A stretch of 50,238 nucleotides of DNA from Bacteroidota bacterium (GCA_023433265.1 JAEZDR010000117.1:1-50238), one strand, 5' to 3'; positions 17,255-26,291 are shown, numbered from the stretch's first letter. The notes: generated by a model from the sequence alone, not told the origin. Program-made: numbers and translations.

Positions 17255-18241
17255 TTAACTGGCAAGGATTTTTACAATTCTAATCCAATCCGGGTTAATC
17301 TTTTGCTTTGCTTTTACAGCATCGTCAAGCGGTATATAATTCATTTTATTGTTAAGTATGCCAACCATAACATTATGCCTTCCGTTTATAAGGCACTCTA
17401 CAGCATGATAACCCATCCTGCTCGCTATTAATCTGTCGAGACAGGTTGGTGATCCGCCTCTTTGAATATGGCCAAGCACACACACACGGGTGTCAGCCGT
17501 AGCCATATTTTCATGTATCATTTTAGCCACCTCGTAAGCACCACCAAACTCATCGCCTTCAGCCACCACTATCAGGTTCACAAGTTTCTTTCTTCTCTCT
17601 TTTTCTGACAAGCCTTCCAACAGGTCCTTAAGTGATGTCTTAGATTCAGGTATGAGTATATTTTCCGCACCTGTAGCTATGCCACTGTGAAGGGCAATGT
17701 AACCGGCATCGCGGCCCATAACCTCCACAATAAACAAACGATCGTGGGCATCGGCAGTATCTCTGATCTTATCTATGGCATCCACTGCCGTATTTACTGC
17801 AGTGTCGAAGCCAATTGTAAAGTCTGTACCGGCAATATCCTTGTCTATTGTACCAGGGAGGCCAATACACGGAATATCAAATTCATTACTAAACTTTTGG
17901 GCACCTTTAAAACTGCCGTCACCGCCTATTACTACAAGGCCGTCTATTCCTCTTTTTTTGAGGTTTTCGTATCCTTTAGCCCTGCCCTCAGGCGTATAAA
18001 ATTCCCGGCACCGGGCGGTTTTTAAAATAGTTCCGCCTCTTTGTATAATATTAGCTACACTGCGTGAGTTAAGTTGCTGAATGTCATCTTCAAGCATGCC
18101 AGCATACCCGCGGGTAATGCCAAACACCTCGAGGCCATGGTAAAGTCCGGTACGGGTTACAGCCCTTATGGCGGCATTCATCCCGGGAGAATCTCCTCCT
18201 GAAGTAAGCACGCCAATTTTTGTAACTTTCTTTTTGTCCAT
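17255..18241 (-). CDS. pfkA: ATP-dependent 6-phosphofructokinase
   Basis: A 328-residue enzyme phosphorylating fructose 6-phosphate. The ATG at 18241 is used in preference to a GTG at 18250. Motifs: GVLTSGGDSPGMNAAIR at the N-terminus, VVIGGDGSFKGA near residue 103 (Gly consistent with ATP rather than pyrophosphate), the catalytic GLPGTIDKD near 125, VEVMGRDAG near 170 and LGHIQRGGSPTCLDR near 250. The catalytic loop reads TIDKD rather than the usual TIDND: both Asp residues are kept but the Asn between them is Lys. First gene of the pfkA-pyk-GH20 transcript. The palindrome at 18304-18320 is 63 bp upstream and a likely control site. Confidence 0.95.
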   Translation of the reverse strand: MDKKKVTKIGVLTSGGDSPGMNAAIRAVTRTGLYHGLEVFGITRGYAGMLEDDIQQLNSRSVANIIQRGGTILKTARCREFYTPEGRAKGYENLKKRGIDGLVVIGGDGSFKGAQKFSNEFDIPCIGLPGTIDKDIAGTDFTIGFDTAVNTAVDAIDKIRDTADAHDRLFIVEVMGRDAGYIALHSGIATGAENILIPESKTSLKDLLEGLSEKERRKKLVNLIVVAEGDEFGGAYEVAKMIHENMATADTRVCVLGHIQRGGSPTCLDRLIASRMGYHAVECLINGRHNVMVGILNNKMNYIPLDDAVKAKQKINPDWIRIVKILAS

Positions 18242-18253
18242 CTTAAGCACTTA

Positions 18254-18276
18254 ATACGGCGGCTAAAATACCGTAT
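18254..18276. promoter_or_regulatory. Inverted repeat in the pfkA leader
   Basis: ATACGG (18254-18259) is repeated inverted as CCGTAT (18271-18276), with flanking similarity (TAATACGG versus CCGTATATTA). It lies 13 bp upstream of the pfkA ATG on the minus strand and could form a leader hairpin near the ribosome site or be a regulator half-site pair. Function not known. Confidence 0.3.
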
Positions 18277-18303
18277 ATTATATATAATGAATATTTAGCC
18301 AAA

Positions 18304-18320
18304 TGTGTAAAGTTTACACA
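18304..18320. promoter_or_regulatory. Perfect 17-bp palindrome, probable operator between pfkA and prolyl oligopeptidase
   Basis: TGTGTAAAGTTTACACA is two perfect 8-bp inverted arms around a single central G. It lies in the divergent intergenic region, 63 bp from the pfkA start and 84 bp from the peptidase start. The size and symmetry are those of a site for a dimeric helix-turn-helix regulator. No regulator gene is adjacent. Confidence 0.55.
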
Positions 18321-18404
18321 ACTGCGAAAATATGTCTTAATTAACTAACAACTGTCAGGCCTTATTTCCTGCAATTCACTAAAATTGTGGATATCAATTT
18401 TATT

Positions 18405-20516
18405 ATGAGAAGAAAATGTCTGCTATCGATTGCGTGTATTGCCCTCGCATCACAGTATTCTTTCGGCCAGGTTAAATACCCTGAGACTAACAAAGTGGAT
18501 CAGGAAGATGTTTATCATGGCACAACAGTTTCCGACCCTTATCGCTGGCTTGAAGATGATAACAGCGATGCTACAAAAGAATGGGTGATTCGGCAAAATG
18601 AAGTTACTGAGGCTTACCTGGCATCTATACCTTTTCGCAGTCAGGTAAAACAAAGGCTGGAAACCTTATGGAACTTTGCTAAAGAGAGCGCTCCTTATAA
18701 AAAAGGTGAATATTACTACTACTCAAAGAACAATGGCCTGCAAAACCAAAGTATTTATTACAGGCGCAAAGGGCTGAACGGTCCTGAAGAACTAGTGTTA
18801 GATCCTAACAAACTCTCATCTGACGGTACGGTGGCGCTTGGTAGCTTCAGTATTTCGAAGAATGGGAAATATGTAGCTTATACCACTTCCCAAAGCGGAA
18901 GCGATTGGAGCGAAGCTTATATCATGGATCTTTCTTCTAAAAAGTTGCTGGACGAGAAAATACAATGGATAAAGTTTAGCGGTCTTGCATGGAACGGTGA
19001 AGAAGGCTTTTATTATAGCCGTTACCCGGAGCCGGATGCTACCACCAAACTTAGCCGCCAGAACCAATTCCATAAAGTATACTACCACAAACTGGGAACT
19101 CCCCAGGAGCAAGACCAGCTTATCTATGAAGACAATGAGCACCCGCTGCGCAACGTGAGTGGCGGCATAACAGACGATGGCCGCTTCCTGTATGTTGGCA
19201 TATCAGAAGGCACAAGCGGCAGGGAACTGAAAGCAAAAGACCTGAAAAAGGGTGGTGAATTTGTTGTTCTGGTACCAGGTTTCAAAAACGAAGCAAACGT
19301 TATTGACAACGCAGGCGATAAACTGATAGTAAGAACAAACGTAGATGCTCCTAACTATAAAGTCGTCCTGATAGATCCAAACAATCCTGCCAGGGAAAAC
19401 TGGAAAACCCTCATACCTGAACAGAAAGAAGTGCTTACAGGCGTGGGTACAGCCGGCAAGCACCTTTTTGCAGCTTACCTTAAAGACGCAAGTACCAGGG
19501 TTGTACACTATGATGTAAGCGGCAAGAAAGTGCGCGACATAGTATTACCCGGTATAGGTACGGCTAGTGGTTTTGGCGGAGAAAAAGATTATACAAACCT
19601 CTATTACACATTCTCCTCCTACAGCAATCCTGCATCAATTTATAACTACGATTTCGCTACAGGGCAGTCTAAGCTATACAAGCGCTCTGCTGCTAAAGTT
19701 GATCCTGCACAATATGAAACAAAGCAGGTGTTCTTTAAAAGCAAGGATGGCGCCCGCGTTCCTATGTTTATTACCTATAAGAAAGGAATTAAACTGGACG
19801 GATCAAATCCAGTGATGTTATACGGCTACGGTGGTTTTAATATTCCTCAAACGCCGGGCTTCAGTATCTCCAACTATTTCTTTATAGAGCAAGGCGGAGT
19901 ATACGCTGTTGTAAACCTCCGCGGTGGAAGCGAGTATGGTGAAGAATGGCACAAGGCAGGCATGTTGCAAAACAAACAAAATGTATTCAACGACTTTATT
20001 GGTGCCGCTGAGTACCTGGTGGCCAACAAATACAGTAGTCCTAAAAAGATCGCCATCCGTGGTGGCTCTAACGGCGGCTTGCTGGTAGGTGCATGTATGA
20101 CACAGCGCCCTGACCTGTTTGCAGTGGCCATACCACAGGTGGGTGTTATGGACATGCTTCGCTTCCATAAGTTCACAATCGGTTGGGCATGGGCTGTTGA
20201 GTATGGTAATGCAGAGAAGAGCGCTGAAGACTTTAAAAATCTTTACGGCTATTCTCCGTTGCACAACCTGAAGAAGGGCACTTGTTACCCGGCTACAATG
20301 ATTACTACCGCCGACCATGATGACAGGGTAGTTCCTGCACATTCATTCAAGTTTGCTGCTGCTCTTCAGGAAGCCCAGGGTTGCGATAATCCTGCGCTCA
20401 TCCGCATTGAGAGTAAAGCAGGACATGGTGCTGGCAAACCAACCAGTAAGCAGATTGAAGAAGCTGCCGACATCTGGAGCTTCGTTATGTACAACCTGGG
20501 GATGAAGATGAAATAG
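18405..20516 (+). CDS. Prolyl oligopeptidase (S9A family)
   Basis: A 703-residue serine peptidase cleaving short peptides after proline. The ATG at 18405 is preferred over GTG 18387 because it places a clean signal peptide (MRRKCLLSIACIALASQYSFGQ is residues 1-22) at the N-terminus, so the enzyme is exported. The PYRWLEDDNSDATKEWV opening is typical of S9A. A beta-propeller occupies about 70-410 and the alpha/beta hydrolase domain the rest. The catalytic triad is Ser in RGGSNGG (about 554), Asp in DHDDRVVP (about 637) and His in KAGHGAG (about 673). Divergent from pfkA and followed by its own terminator. Confidence 0.95.
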   Translation: MRRKCLLSIACIALASQYSFGQVKYPETNKVDQEDVYHGTTVSDPYRWLEDDNSDATKEWVIRQNEVTEAYLASIPFRSQVKQRLETLWNFAKESAPYKKGEYYYYSKNNGLQNQSIYYRRKGLNGPEELVLDPNKLSSDGTVALGSFSISKNGKYVAYTTSQSGSDWSEAYIMDLSSKKLLDEKIQWIKFSGLAWNGEEGFYYSRYPEPDATTKLSRQNQFHKVYYHKLGTPQEQDQLIYEDNEHPLRNVSGGITDDGRFLYVGISEGTSGRELKAKDLKKGGEFVVLVPGFKNEANVIDNAGDKLIVRTNVDAPNYKVVLIDPNNPARENWKTLIPEQKEVLTGVGTAGKHLFAAYLKDASTRVVHYDVSGKKVRDIVLPGIGTASGFGGEKDYTNLYYTFSSYSNPASIYNYDFATGQSKLYKRSAAKVDPAQYETKQVFFKSKDGARVPMFITYKKGIKLDGSNPVMLYGYGGFNIPQTPGFSISNYFFIEQGGVYAVVNLRGGSEYGEEWHKAGMLQNKQNVFNDFIGAAEYLVANKYSSPKKIAIRGGSNGGLLVGACMTQRPDLFAVAIPQVGVMDMLRFHKFTIGWAWAVEYGNAEKSAEDFKNLYGYSPLHNLKKGTCYPATMITTADHDDRVVPAHSFKFAAALQEAQGCDNPALIRIESKAGHGAGKPTSKQIEEAADIWSFVMYNLGMKMK

Positions 20517-20536
20517 TTGCTTCATTGTTTGATAGT

Positions 20537-20566
20537 AAAAAGCCGCTGCTATGTAGCGGCTTTTTT
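20537..20566 (+). terminator. Rho-independent terminator
   Basis: GCCGCT pairs with AGCGGC around a 7-base loop, extended by A-T pairs and followed by a run of six T. It lies 20 bp after the prolyl oligopeptidase stop and just before the DUF3667 gene, so the two genes are separate transcription units unless readthrough occurs. Confidence 0.88.
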
Positions 20567-20581
20567 ATATTTTGCTGTTGG

Positions 20582-21430
20582 ATGAAAACAAAAACGCCCG
20601 ACTTAACTGCTGTCTTTTGCCCCTCCTGTGGAAATGGTTATTCAGGAAATTATTGCTCTGCTTGTGGCGAAAAGAGGAAACATGCGCACGATCTGTCGAT
20701 GAAGCATTTTATTGAAGAAACCATTGAAGGCTTCACCCATTTTGATAATCGTTTCTTTCGAACTATCCGCCTGTTGTTTACCCGGCCAGGTTTATTGTCT
20801 TTGCATTTTGAAGAAGGACGGCGCGTGCCTTATTTGAAACCTGTACAGTTGTTTGTTATCTGCAACCTTTTGTTTTTAATTATATTCTCGGGGCATCACG
20901 CTTTTAGCATATCCGTTGACTCTTACCTGTCTGGGGAAAACTATCGGAATCTTGGTCTTAAAGAAGCCTTTATGGCAAAGTTTTCCTTGAATGACTTACA
21001 CGAAAAAATAAAGCCTGTGTTTAATGAGCGGTTGCGTCAGCAGTCGAAAGTCTTTGTGTTTTCGTTTATCCCCGTGCTCGCCGTTATAACTTACGTGCTA
21101 TCAAAAAGGAGGAAAACTTTTTATACGCTACATCTTGTATTTGCGAGTCACTTCCTAAGTTTCTTCTTATTGATGTCTTCCTTTTTATCCTTGTTTATTG
21201 ACGCATTGTTTTATATGTTAAGTATCAATCGGAAGAGCCTGGATAGTACCTATGCACTGGTATTCATCAGCATCTCAATCATTTATTTGTTGTTCTCCGC
21301 TAAGAAATATTTTAATCAAGGCTGGATCAAAGCTATGGTTACATCGGTTGCTGTAATGATTGGGTTTCTAACCTTCCTTCACGTATATAGGGTAGCGCTT
21401 TTTTATAAGGTGCTTCAATCCTTTCATTGA
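20582..21430 (+). CDS. DUF3667 domain-containing membrane protein
   Basis: A 282-residue protein. The ATG at 20582 is chosen because an upstream TTG (20525) would place the terminator inside the gene. The N-terminus has a zinc-ribbon-like pair CPSCG...YCSACGEKR, followed by FTHFDNRFFRTIRLLFTRPG and FEEGRRVPYLKPVQLFVICNLLFL, the hallmark of DUF3667. About five membrane helices follow. The family is widespread in Bacteroidota with no known function. The cytoplasmic zinc-binding segment before the membrane domain suggests a regulatory or assembly role, but that is a guess. Confidence 0.85.
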   Translation: MKTKTPDLTAVFCPSCGNGYSGNYCSACGEKRKHAHDLSMKHFIEETIEGFTHFDNRFFRTIRLLFTRPGLLSLHFEEGRRVPYLKPVQLFVICNLLFLIIFSGHHAFSISVDSYLSGENYRNLGLKEAFMAKFSLNDLHEKIKPVFNERLRQQSKVFVFSFIPVLAVITYVLSKRRKTFYTLHLVFASHFLSFFLLMSSFLSLFIDALFYMLSINRKSLDSTYALVFISISIIYLLFSAKKYFNQGWIKAMVTSVAVMIGFLTFLHVYRVALFYKVLQSFH

Positions 21431-21516
21431 TAGACCAGGGGTCCTCACGTTACCGCTTTTTCAATTGGCTTGCTATTTGTTTGCTGTGTAAATACTAACC
21501 CATTAATTTTTATTCC

Positions 21517-21945
21517 ATGGCAAAGTATTCAAAAAAGAGCAGCGACAAAGTAGCGGAGAACATGCGCGAAATGAAGAGCGGCACATTGAAATCTGGTTCA
21601 GGTAAAAAAGTTACCAGCCGCAAGCAGGCAATCGCAATCGGCCTTTCTGAAGCAAGGAAAGAAGGCGCTAAGGCTCCTAAGAAAGCGGCGTCTAAAAAGA
21701 GTGCACCCAAGAAAGCTGCTAAAAAAGCAGCTCCTAAAAAAGCAGCAAAGAAAGCAGCGCCTAAAAAGAGTAGCAAATCATCCACTGCAAGAAAGAGTGC
21801 AACTAAAAAAGCTGCACCTAAGAAAGCAGGAAGCAAGAAATCAGCTACTAAAAAGTCTGCACCTAAGAAAGCGGCTACTAAGAAAACTACCTCTAAGAAG
21901 TCAGCTTCTAAAAAGAGCAGCACAAAGCGTACAGCAAAAAAATAG
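21517..21945 (+). CDS. DUF6496 protein with histone H1-like Lys/Ala tail
   Basis: A 142-residue, extremely basic protein. Residues 1-50 (KSGTLKSGSGKKVTSRKQAIAIGLSEARK) match the DUF6496 core. Residues about 55-142 are KK-A-A-P-KK type repeats rich in Lys, Ala, Ser and Thr, as in the C-terminal tails of histone H1 and bacterial Hc1-like proteins. The likely role is non-specific DNA binding and nucleoid compaction; this is inferred from composition. No stable fold is expected in the tail. The repetitive tail gives long open frames on other strands that should not be mistaken for genes. Confidence 0.85.
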   Translation: MAKYSKKSSDKVAENMREMKSGTLKSGSGKKVTSRKQAIAIGLSEARKEGAKAPKKAASKKSAPKKAAKKAAPKKAAKKAAPKKSSKSSTARKSATKKAAPKKAGSKKSATKKSAPKKAATKKTTSKKSASKKSSTKRTAKK

Positions 21946-22029
21946 CGGTGATAGGGCGGATCTGCGGCCGGGAAACAGGAATGCATTGCTAACGCTAAAT
22001 CATTTACTTTGCTATCGAACATCCCGTTT

Positions 22030-24411
22030 ATGGCAAAAACTATCATTGCGTCTTTTCTTGGTTTCTTATCCGCTCTTGGTATAGTAAGGGGTCAGCATAA
22101 CCAGGCTACTCTTCCATATAAACATGCTACAGAACAGGGAGAGTTCTTTCTTCATGCTTTTCCCAACAACATTTTCAAGGTTACTTTTGTACCTAGCGGC
22201 TATACTACAGGTGAGAACATATCAGATGCCGTGATCCTTAAGCCTATCCGCGTCAAAGCAACAAAGGACAGCAGCGGTCGCATTACCATTGGCAATTATA
22301 CTTTCTTATTCAACAGTCAGGGCCTTACGGTAAACAAGGGTAAGCTTGTCTTGCTCAATACGCATGCGAGCGACGAGTACCGGGGCTTCAGGTTTAGCCT
22401 TCAACCTTCGCACCGGTATTATGGTGGTGGCAGCCGTGCGCTTCCTCTTAACAGGAACGGTTACAAATTCAACCTATATAACGGGCCTTGGTATGGCTAT
22501 GGCGAAGGCGCCAACAATCTAAACTACTCCGTTCCCTTTATCTCTACCTCCGAAGGATATGGATTGTTTTTCGACAATCCTTCCAAGGGCTACATGGACA
22601 TTGGTGCCACAAACAAAAACATATTCGAATATGGAGCCTTCTCGGGCGAATTGAATTTCTATATCATATTCGGCAACACACAACAGGAAATACTCACCAA
22701 CTACCATAAACTCACAGGCACTCAGCCATTACCCCCTAAATGGGCGCTAGGTAACCTGATGAGCCGCTTTGGTTATGCCTCTGAAGCACAAGCCCGAGAT
22801 ATACTTGGGCAAATGAAACAACAGCATTTTCCTGTAGATGCTATCATTTTCGACCTCTTTTGGTTTGGCGACAGCATTAAGAACACATTGGGCAACCTGG
22901 ACTGGGTGAACAAGCAGAAATGGCCCGATCCTAAAAAGATGATCGCAGACTTCAGGAAGGAAGGGGTGCAGACTGTACTCATAACTGAACCCTATGTGCT
23001 CAATACTTCTGCCACCTATGAGGAAAGCAAACACCTTCACGCGGTAGATAAAGATGGAAAGCCTTATGTGATGACCGAGTTTTATTTTGGCAATGGCGGT
23101 TTGCTCGACCTGTTTAGAAAAGATGCGCAAAACTGGTTTTGGAACAAATACAAGAAGCAAATGGATATCGGTGTAGAAGGCTGGTGGGGCGATCTTGGCG
23201 AACCGGAAACACATCCGCCGGCAATGTATCATAACCTGAAAGACATGGGTTTTAAACGCATGTTTAAGGCTAATGAAGTACATAACCTGTATGGTCATGT
23301 ATGGACGAGCATGCTGTTTCAAAACTATGCACGGGAATATCCTCGCAAAAGACTGTTTAGCCTTAACCGCAGCGGGTATGCAGGCACACAGCGTTTTTCC
23401 ATCTTTCCATGGAGTGGAGATGTAGCGCGTAGCTGGACGGGCTTCAGGGCTCAATTGCCTGTTATGTTGGGCGCTACTATGAGCGGGATACCTTACATGC
23501 ATGCCGATGCCGGAGGCTTTGCAGGCGGCGACGGTGACAATGAATTGTACACCCGTTGGCTTCAGTTCGCTGTATTTACACCCATTTTCAGGCCGCATGG
23601 AACAGCTTTGTACGACATAGACCCGATGGCATTTAGCTACCCGAGTGAACCTGCTTTGTTTCCGGAGCCTTACAGGTCAATTGCCCGCGATGCGGTAATG
23701 ATGCGATACAGGCTAATGCCGTACAATTATTCGCTGGCTTATAAGCAGGCTGTCTATGGTGAGCCACTGGCTGCGCCTTTGTACTACTACCACAACGACG
23801 AATCCGCCGTAGCAGTGCAGGATCAATATTATTGGGGGCCTTCCATAATGGTGTGCCCGGTATTGGAAAAAGGTGCTGCACAACGCAAAGTATATCTACC
23901 GAAAGGCCAATGGTATAAATGGGCTACAGCTGAGGCAATTGATGGTGATAGCACATTACAGCTGGCAATCACCCAAACCGAAATTCCCTTATTTGTAAAA
24001 GCAGGGGCTATTATTCCCTTGGCTAATGCAGACACCATCCGCAACTACAGGGACGTTTCGCCCGCCGCCGTCGACTTTCACTACTATCCCTCCGCGCAGT
24101 CCTCTACTTTTTCGTTGTATGACGATGATGGAGAAGACAGGAATGCTATCATTTCGCGGAAGTTTGAGTTGATAACCATTTCAGCGGTTCCTCGCAAGGA
24201 AGGAATCTCGTTCCAGCTTACCTCAAACGGTGGAGGTTTTACAAGCCGGCACCCAAGCCGTGCCATGCGCATAGTGATGCACACTAGAAAGGAATACCGG
24301 AAAGCCACCGTAGATGGCAAGGATATAACGCCCTTAAGAGAAGGTGAGAGGTTGATTATTCCTGTGAGCTTTACTACATTCCCAATCAAAGTGCAGCTGA
24401 GTGAGAGGTAA
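22030..24411 (+). CDS. Glycoside hydrolase family 31 (alpha-glucosidase-like)
   Basis: A 793-residue exported enzyme. The ATG at 22030 gives a signal peptide (about residues 1-23) and is preferred to TTG 22009. An N-terminal galactose-mutarotase-like beta domain is followed by the GH31 barrel from about 235 (PLPPKWALGNLMSRFGY). The catalytic nucleophile Asp is in GWWGDLGEPE near residue 391 and the acid/base Asp in FPWSGD near 463. PYMHADAGGF, RPHG and MRYRLMPYNYSLAY complete the family pattern. C-terminal beta domains end with a DUF5110-like segment. GH31 includes alpha-glucosidases, alpha-xylosidases and alpha-glucan transglucosylases; the DLGEPE motif leaves a 4-alpha-glucosyltransferase activity open. 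Convergent with the next gene, with a 20 bp gap. Confidence 0.92.
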   Translation: MAKTIIASFLGFLSALGIVRGQHNQATLPYKHATEQGEFFLHAFPNNIFKVTFVPSGYTTGENISDAVILKPIRVKATKDSSGRITIGNYTFLFNSQGLTVNKGKLVLLNTHASDEYRGFRFSLQPSHRYYGGGSRALPLNRNGYKFNLYNGPWYGYGEGANNLNYSVPFISTSEGYGLFFDNPSKGYMDIGATNKNIFEYGAFSGELNFYIIFGNTQQEILTNYHKLTGTQPLPPKWALGNLMSRFGYASEAQARDILGQMKQQHFPVDAIIFDLFWFGDSIKNTLGNLDWVNKQKWPDPKKMIADFRKEGVQTVLITEPYVLNTSATYEESKHLHAVDKDGKPYVMTEFYFGNGGLLDLFRKDAQNWFWNKYKKQMDIGVEGWWGDLGEPETHPPAMYHNLKDMGFKRMFKANEVHNLYGHVWTSMLFQNYAREYPRKRLFSLNRSGYAGTQRFSIFPWSGDVARSWTGFRAQLPVMLGATMSGIPYMHADAGGFAGGDGDNELYTRWLQFAVFTPIFRPHGTALYDIDPMAFSYPSEPALFPEPYRSIARDAVMMRYRLMPYNYSLAYKQAVYGEPLAAPLYYYHNDESAVAVQDQYYWGPSIMVCPVLEKGAAQRKVYLPKGQWYKWATAEAIDGDSTLQLAITQTEIPLFVKAGAIIPLANADTIRNYRDVSPAAVDFHYYPSAQSSTFSLYDDDGEDRNAIISRKFELITISAVPRKEGISFQLTSNGGGFTSRHPSRAMRIVMHTRKEYRKATVDGKDITPLREGERLIIPVSFTTFPIKVQLSER

Positions 24412-24431
24412 AACAGCTATGGACAACCACT

Positions 24432-26015
24432 CTACTGTTGCTGAAATATTACGCCGGCACCCTTACAAACAGTACAACCATTAGTGGTATATACATTTTC
24501 TGTTTTACGGGTGGTTATTTCATTGTAAATCATCTTGTCGGTTTTCTCGGTGGTGCGTTGGCTTACACTCTGCGTGGTGCCCGCTCCCTTGCACCCGTTG
24601 CAGGTAGTGGCGGACGTGGTGGAGCATTGGTAGGTAAGCTCATTGTCACTTTTCAATTGTTTGTAAACAGAGTACTTTCCTGCATTAAGTTTATAAGTGT
24701 TCACGTCCCACAGGTTACCGGTACCTGACTTACCTAACACATAGTGTATCTCGCCATTTTGAGCGCGAATCCAAAGGTTTGGAGCTACTGTATAGTTGCG
24801 GGCTGCGTAGTAATTTGCCCGCCTGCGCGAGGCTTCTGATTGCTGTGCCAACCAGGCTTCAGTAGGCCTTACAAACTTTTCTGTATAAAAGGCAAGCTCC
24901 CCGGTGTTCAACTTCCAGGTGAATAGTTGATCTGAGTAGCGGTTGTATAAAGTTTGATCGCCATAAGGAAGAAAAAGTATTTGCCCTGTTGGTTCGGAAA
25001 CCATTAATTGATAATCATAGCGGCTTAGGCTGGTCCAGTTGGGTAAGGTTTGTTTAAACGATATGCTAACGCTGTCTTTTTTTACTATCCTCATCCCATC
25101 AAACTGTTCTTTGTATAGCTTTTCCGTAGCACTATAAAACGTGTAAAATGAATTGGAAGAGTGCGATTTTGCAATCCAGTATCCTTCACCATTAACTAAT
25201 GCAATGGTATCGCTGTAGATATAATTGCCGGATACAAGATCCGCAATTTTTCTTTCGAGCGATAAACCTCTGGCACCGGAAATTGTTTGAGTAAACATGC
25301 ATAAGCCTCCATCTAGTTCATACATGGAGTTTAAGTTATTGAAACGTTTTTGTTCCCCTGTGTAGATATTAAGTACATTCCACCCCTGGCCATACGCTTC
25401 TACCAAAAAACTATCATTCCTTATCAGCCGGGGAGTATTTTTTCCCTTAAGCCAGTTTTCAGAAATACTAATCTCATCGCCCTTGTATACTGTCTGTATT
25501 ACTTTGGCTTCTTTGGGGTCGTAAAAACTAAGCTCCCTCGCGGTAACCTGGGGGCCACCCCATTGTTGTTTTTTTAACCTAACATCGGTTGCTATAAGTA
25601 GCACTCCATCATTCTTTGCCGCCAGTATGAGATTTTGGTCTGGAAACTGAACTTTATCGGCGCTGGAAATATCGGGATGGTACCACGAAGTGAATTTGCG
25701 GTACCGCTGAAACTCATTGTTACCTTTAAAACCCTCTAAACCATAGGCATTCGAATAAGCTGAACGCAAATCTGGGGTCACACACAAACTATGAATATAA
25801 ATAGATGCTTTTGGCTTCCAGAAGTTTGTGGTTAAGTCCATCAAACCCAGCCAGGGTAATTGGTTGAATTCATTTGCAGTAACAGCCAGCGTTTTACCAT
25901 CGGCAGACAGGTAATAAGAAGGCTGGGCATTCTTTATATGTAAATTACTTTTAACCGGCTGAGCCAGGCAGGCAAGCGGCAATAGAAAAGCCAGTAAGGC
26001 AGGTAAGCAGGTCAT
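24432..26015 (-). CDS. Secreted protein of unknown function with C-terminal CxxCxGxG motifs
   Basis: A 527-residue protein that I do not recognise. Residues 1-18 are a signal peptide (ending CLAQ). Residues 25-430 have repeated short beta-strand patterns (YYLSADGKTLAVTANEF, SLCVTPDLRSAYS, NGEGYWIAKSHSS, TGEIHYVL-like), suggesting a beta-propeller. The last 80 residues contain CNGCKGAG and CTVCKGAG, separated by a Thr-rich stretch. These match the CxxCxGxG repeat of the DnaJ zinc-binding domain, which normally pairs two repeats per zinc. In a secreted protein the cysteines could bind metal or form disulfides. There is no T9SS tail. Convergent with the GH31 gene, and the 903 bp upstream hold no clear gene. 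Confidence 0.6.
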   Translation of the reverse strand: MTCLPALLAFLLPLACLAQPVKSNLHIKNAQPSYYLSADGKTLAVTANEFNQLPWLGLMDLTTNFWKPKASIYIHSLCVTPDLRSAYSNAYGLEGFKGNNEFQRYRKFTSWYHPDISSADKVQFPDQNLILAAKNDGVLLIATDVRLKKQQWGGPQVTARELSFYDPKEAKVIQTVYKGDEISISENWLKGKNTPRLIRNDSFLVEAYGQGWNVLNIYTGEQKRFNNLNSMYELDGGLCMFTQTISGARGLSLERKIADLVSGNYIYSDTIALVNGEGYWIAKSHSSNSFYTFYSATEKLYKEQFDGMRIVKKDSVSISFKQTLPNWTSLSRYDYQLMVSEPTGQILFLPYGDQTLYNRYSDQLFTWKLNTGELAFYTEKFVRPTEAWLAQQSEASRRRANYYAARNYTVAPNLWIRAQNGEIHYVLGKSGTGNLWDVNTYKLNAGKYSVYKQLKSDNELTYQCSTTSATTCNGCKGAGTTQSVSQRTTEKTDKMIYNEITTRKTENVYTTNGCTVCKGAGVIFQQQ

Positions 26016-26243
26016 TGTGCAAGGGTATTTTGGCTGATTAATTTACGATGTTATCAAATATAGATAAATCTCTCGTTTGGTTGTCACCTGGCCATAGTAC
26101 CCGGAAGGAAAAGAAATAGTTAATCGATGCAGAGTTTACCTCAATTTTCAGTCAATACTAATGACCCTAATAACATGATTGCCAGACGATAATTTTAACT
26201 CCAGCAATCGTAAGTTAAAATTTCTGTTAAGGAGGAGTACGCA

Positions 26244-26291
26244 ATGTTGACGCTTTACCAAGGCTTTATTAATGAAGTTACTGGGCTTTAA
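26244..26291 (+). other. Possible 15-codon leader frame behind a strong Shine-Dalgarno
   Basis: AAGGAGGAG at 26229-26237 stands 6 bp before ATG 26244, which opens a 15-residue frame (MLTLYQGFINEVTGL, then stop). Strong SD sequences are uncommon in Bacteroidota. This might be a leader peptide or chance. The frame overlaps the next small frame. Confidence 0.2.

Noticed and set aside
21510..22046. 178-codon minus-strand frame opposite the DUF6496 gene
   Set aside because: It is the antisense reading of the KKAA repeats (FLGAAFLAAF-type low complexity), an artefact of repetitive codons.
22747..23598. 283-codon minus-strand frame inside the GH31 gene
   Set aside because: Long but entirely within a well-supported catalytic domain on the other strand, with no protein family features.
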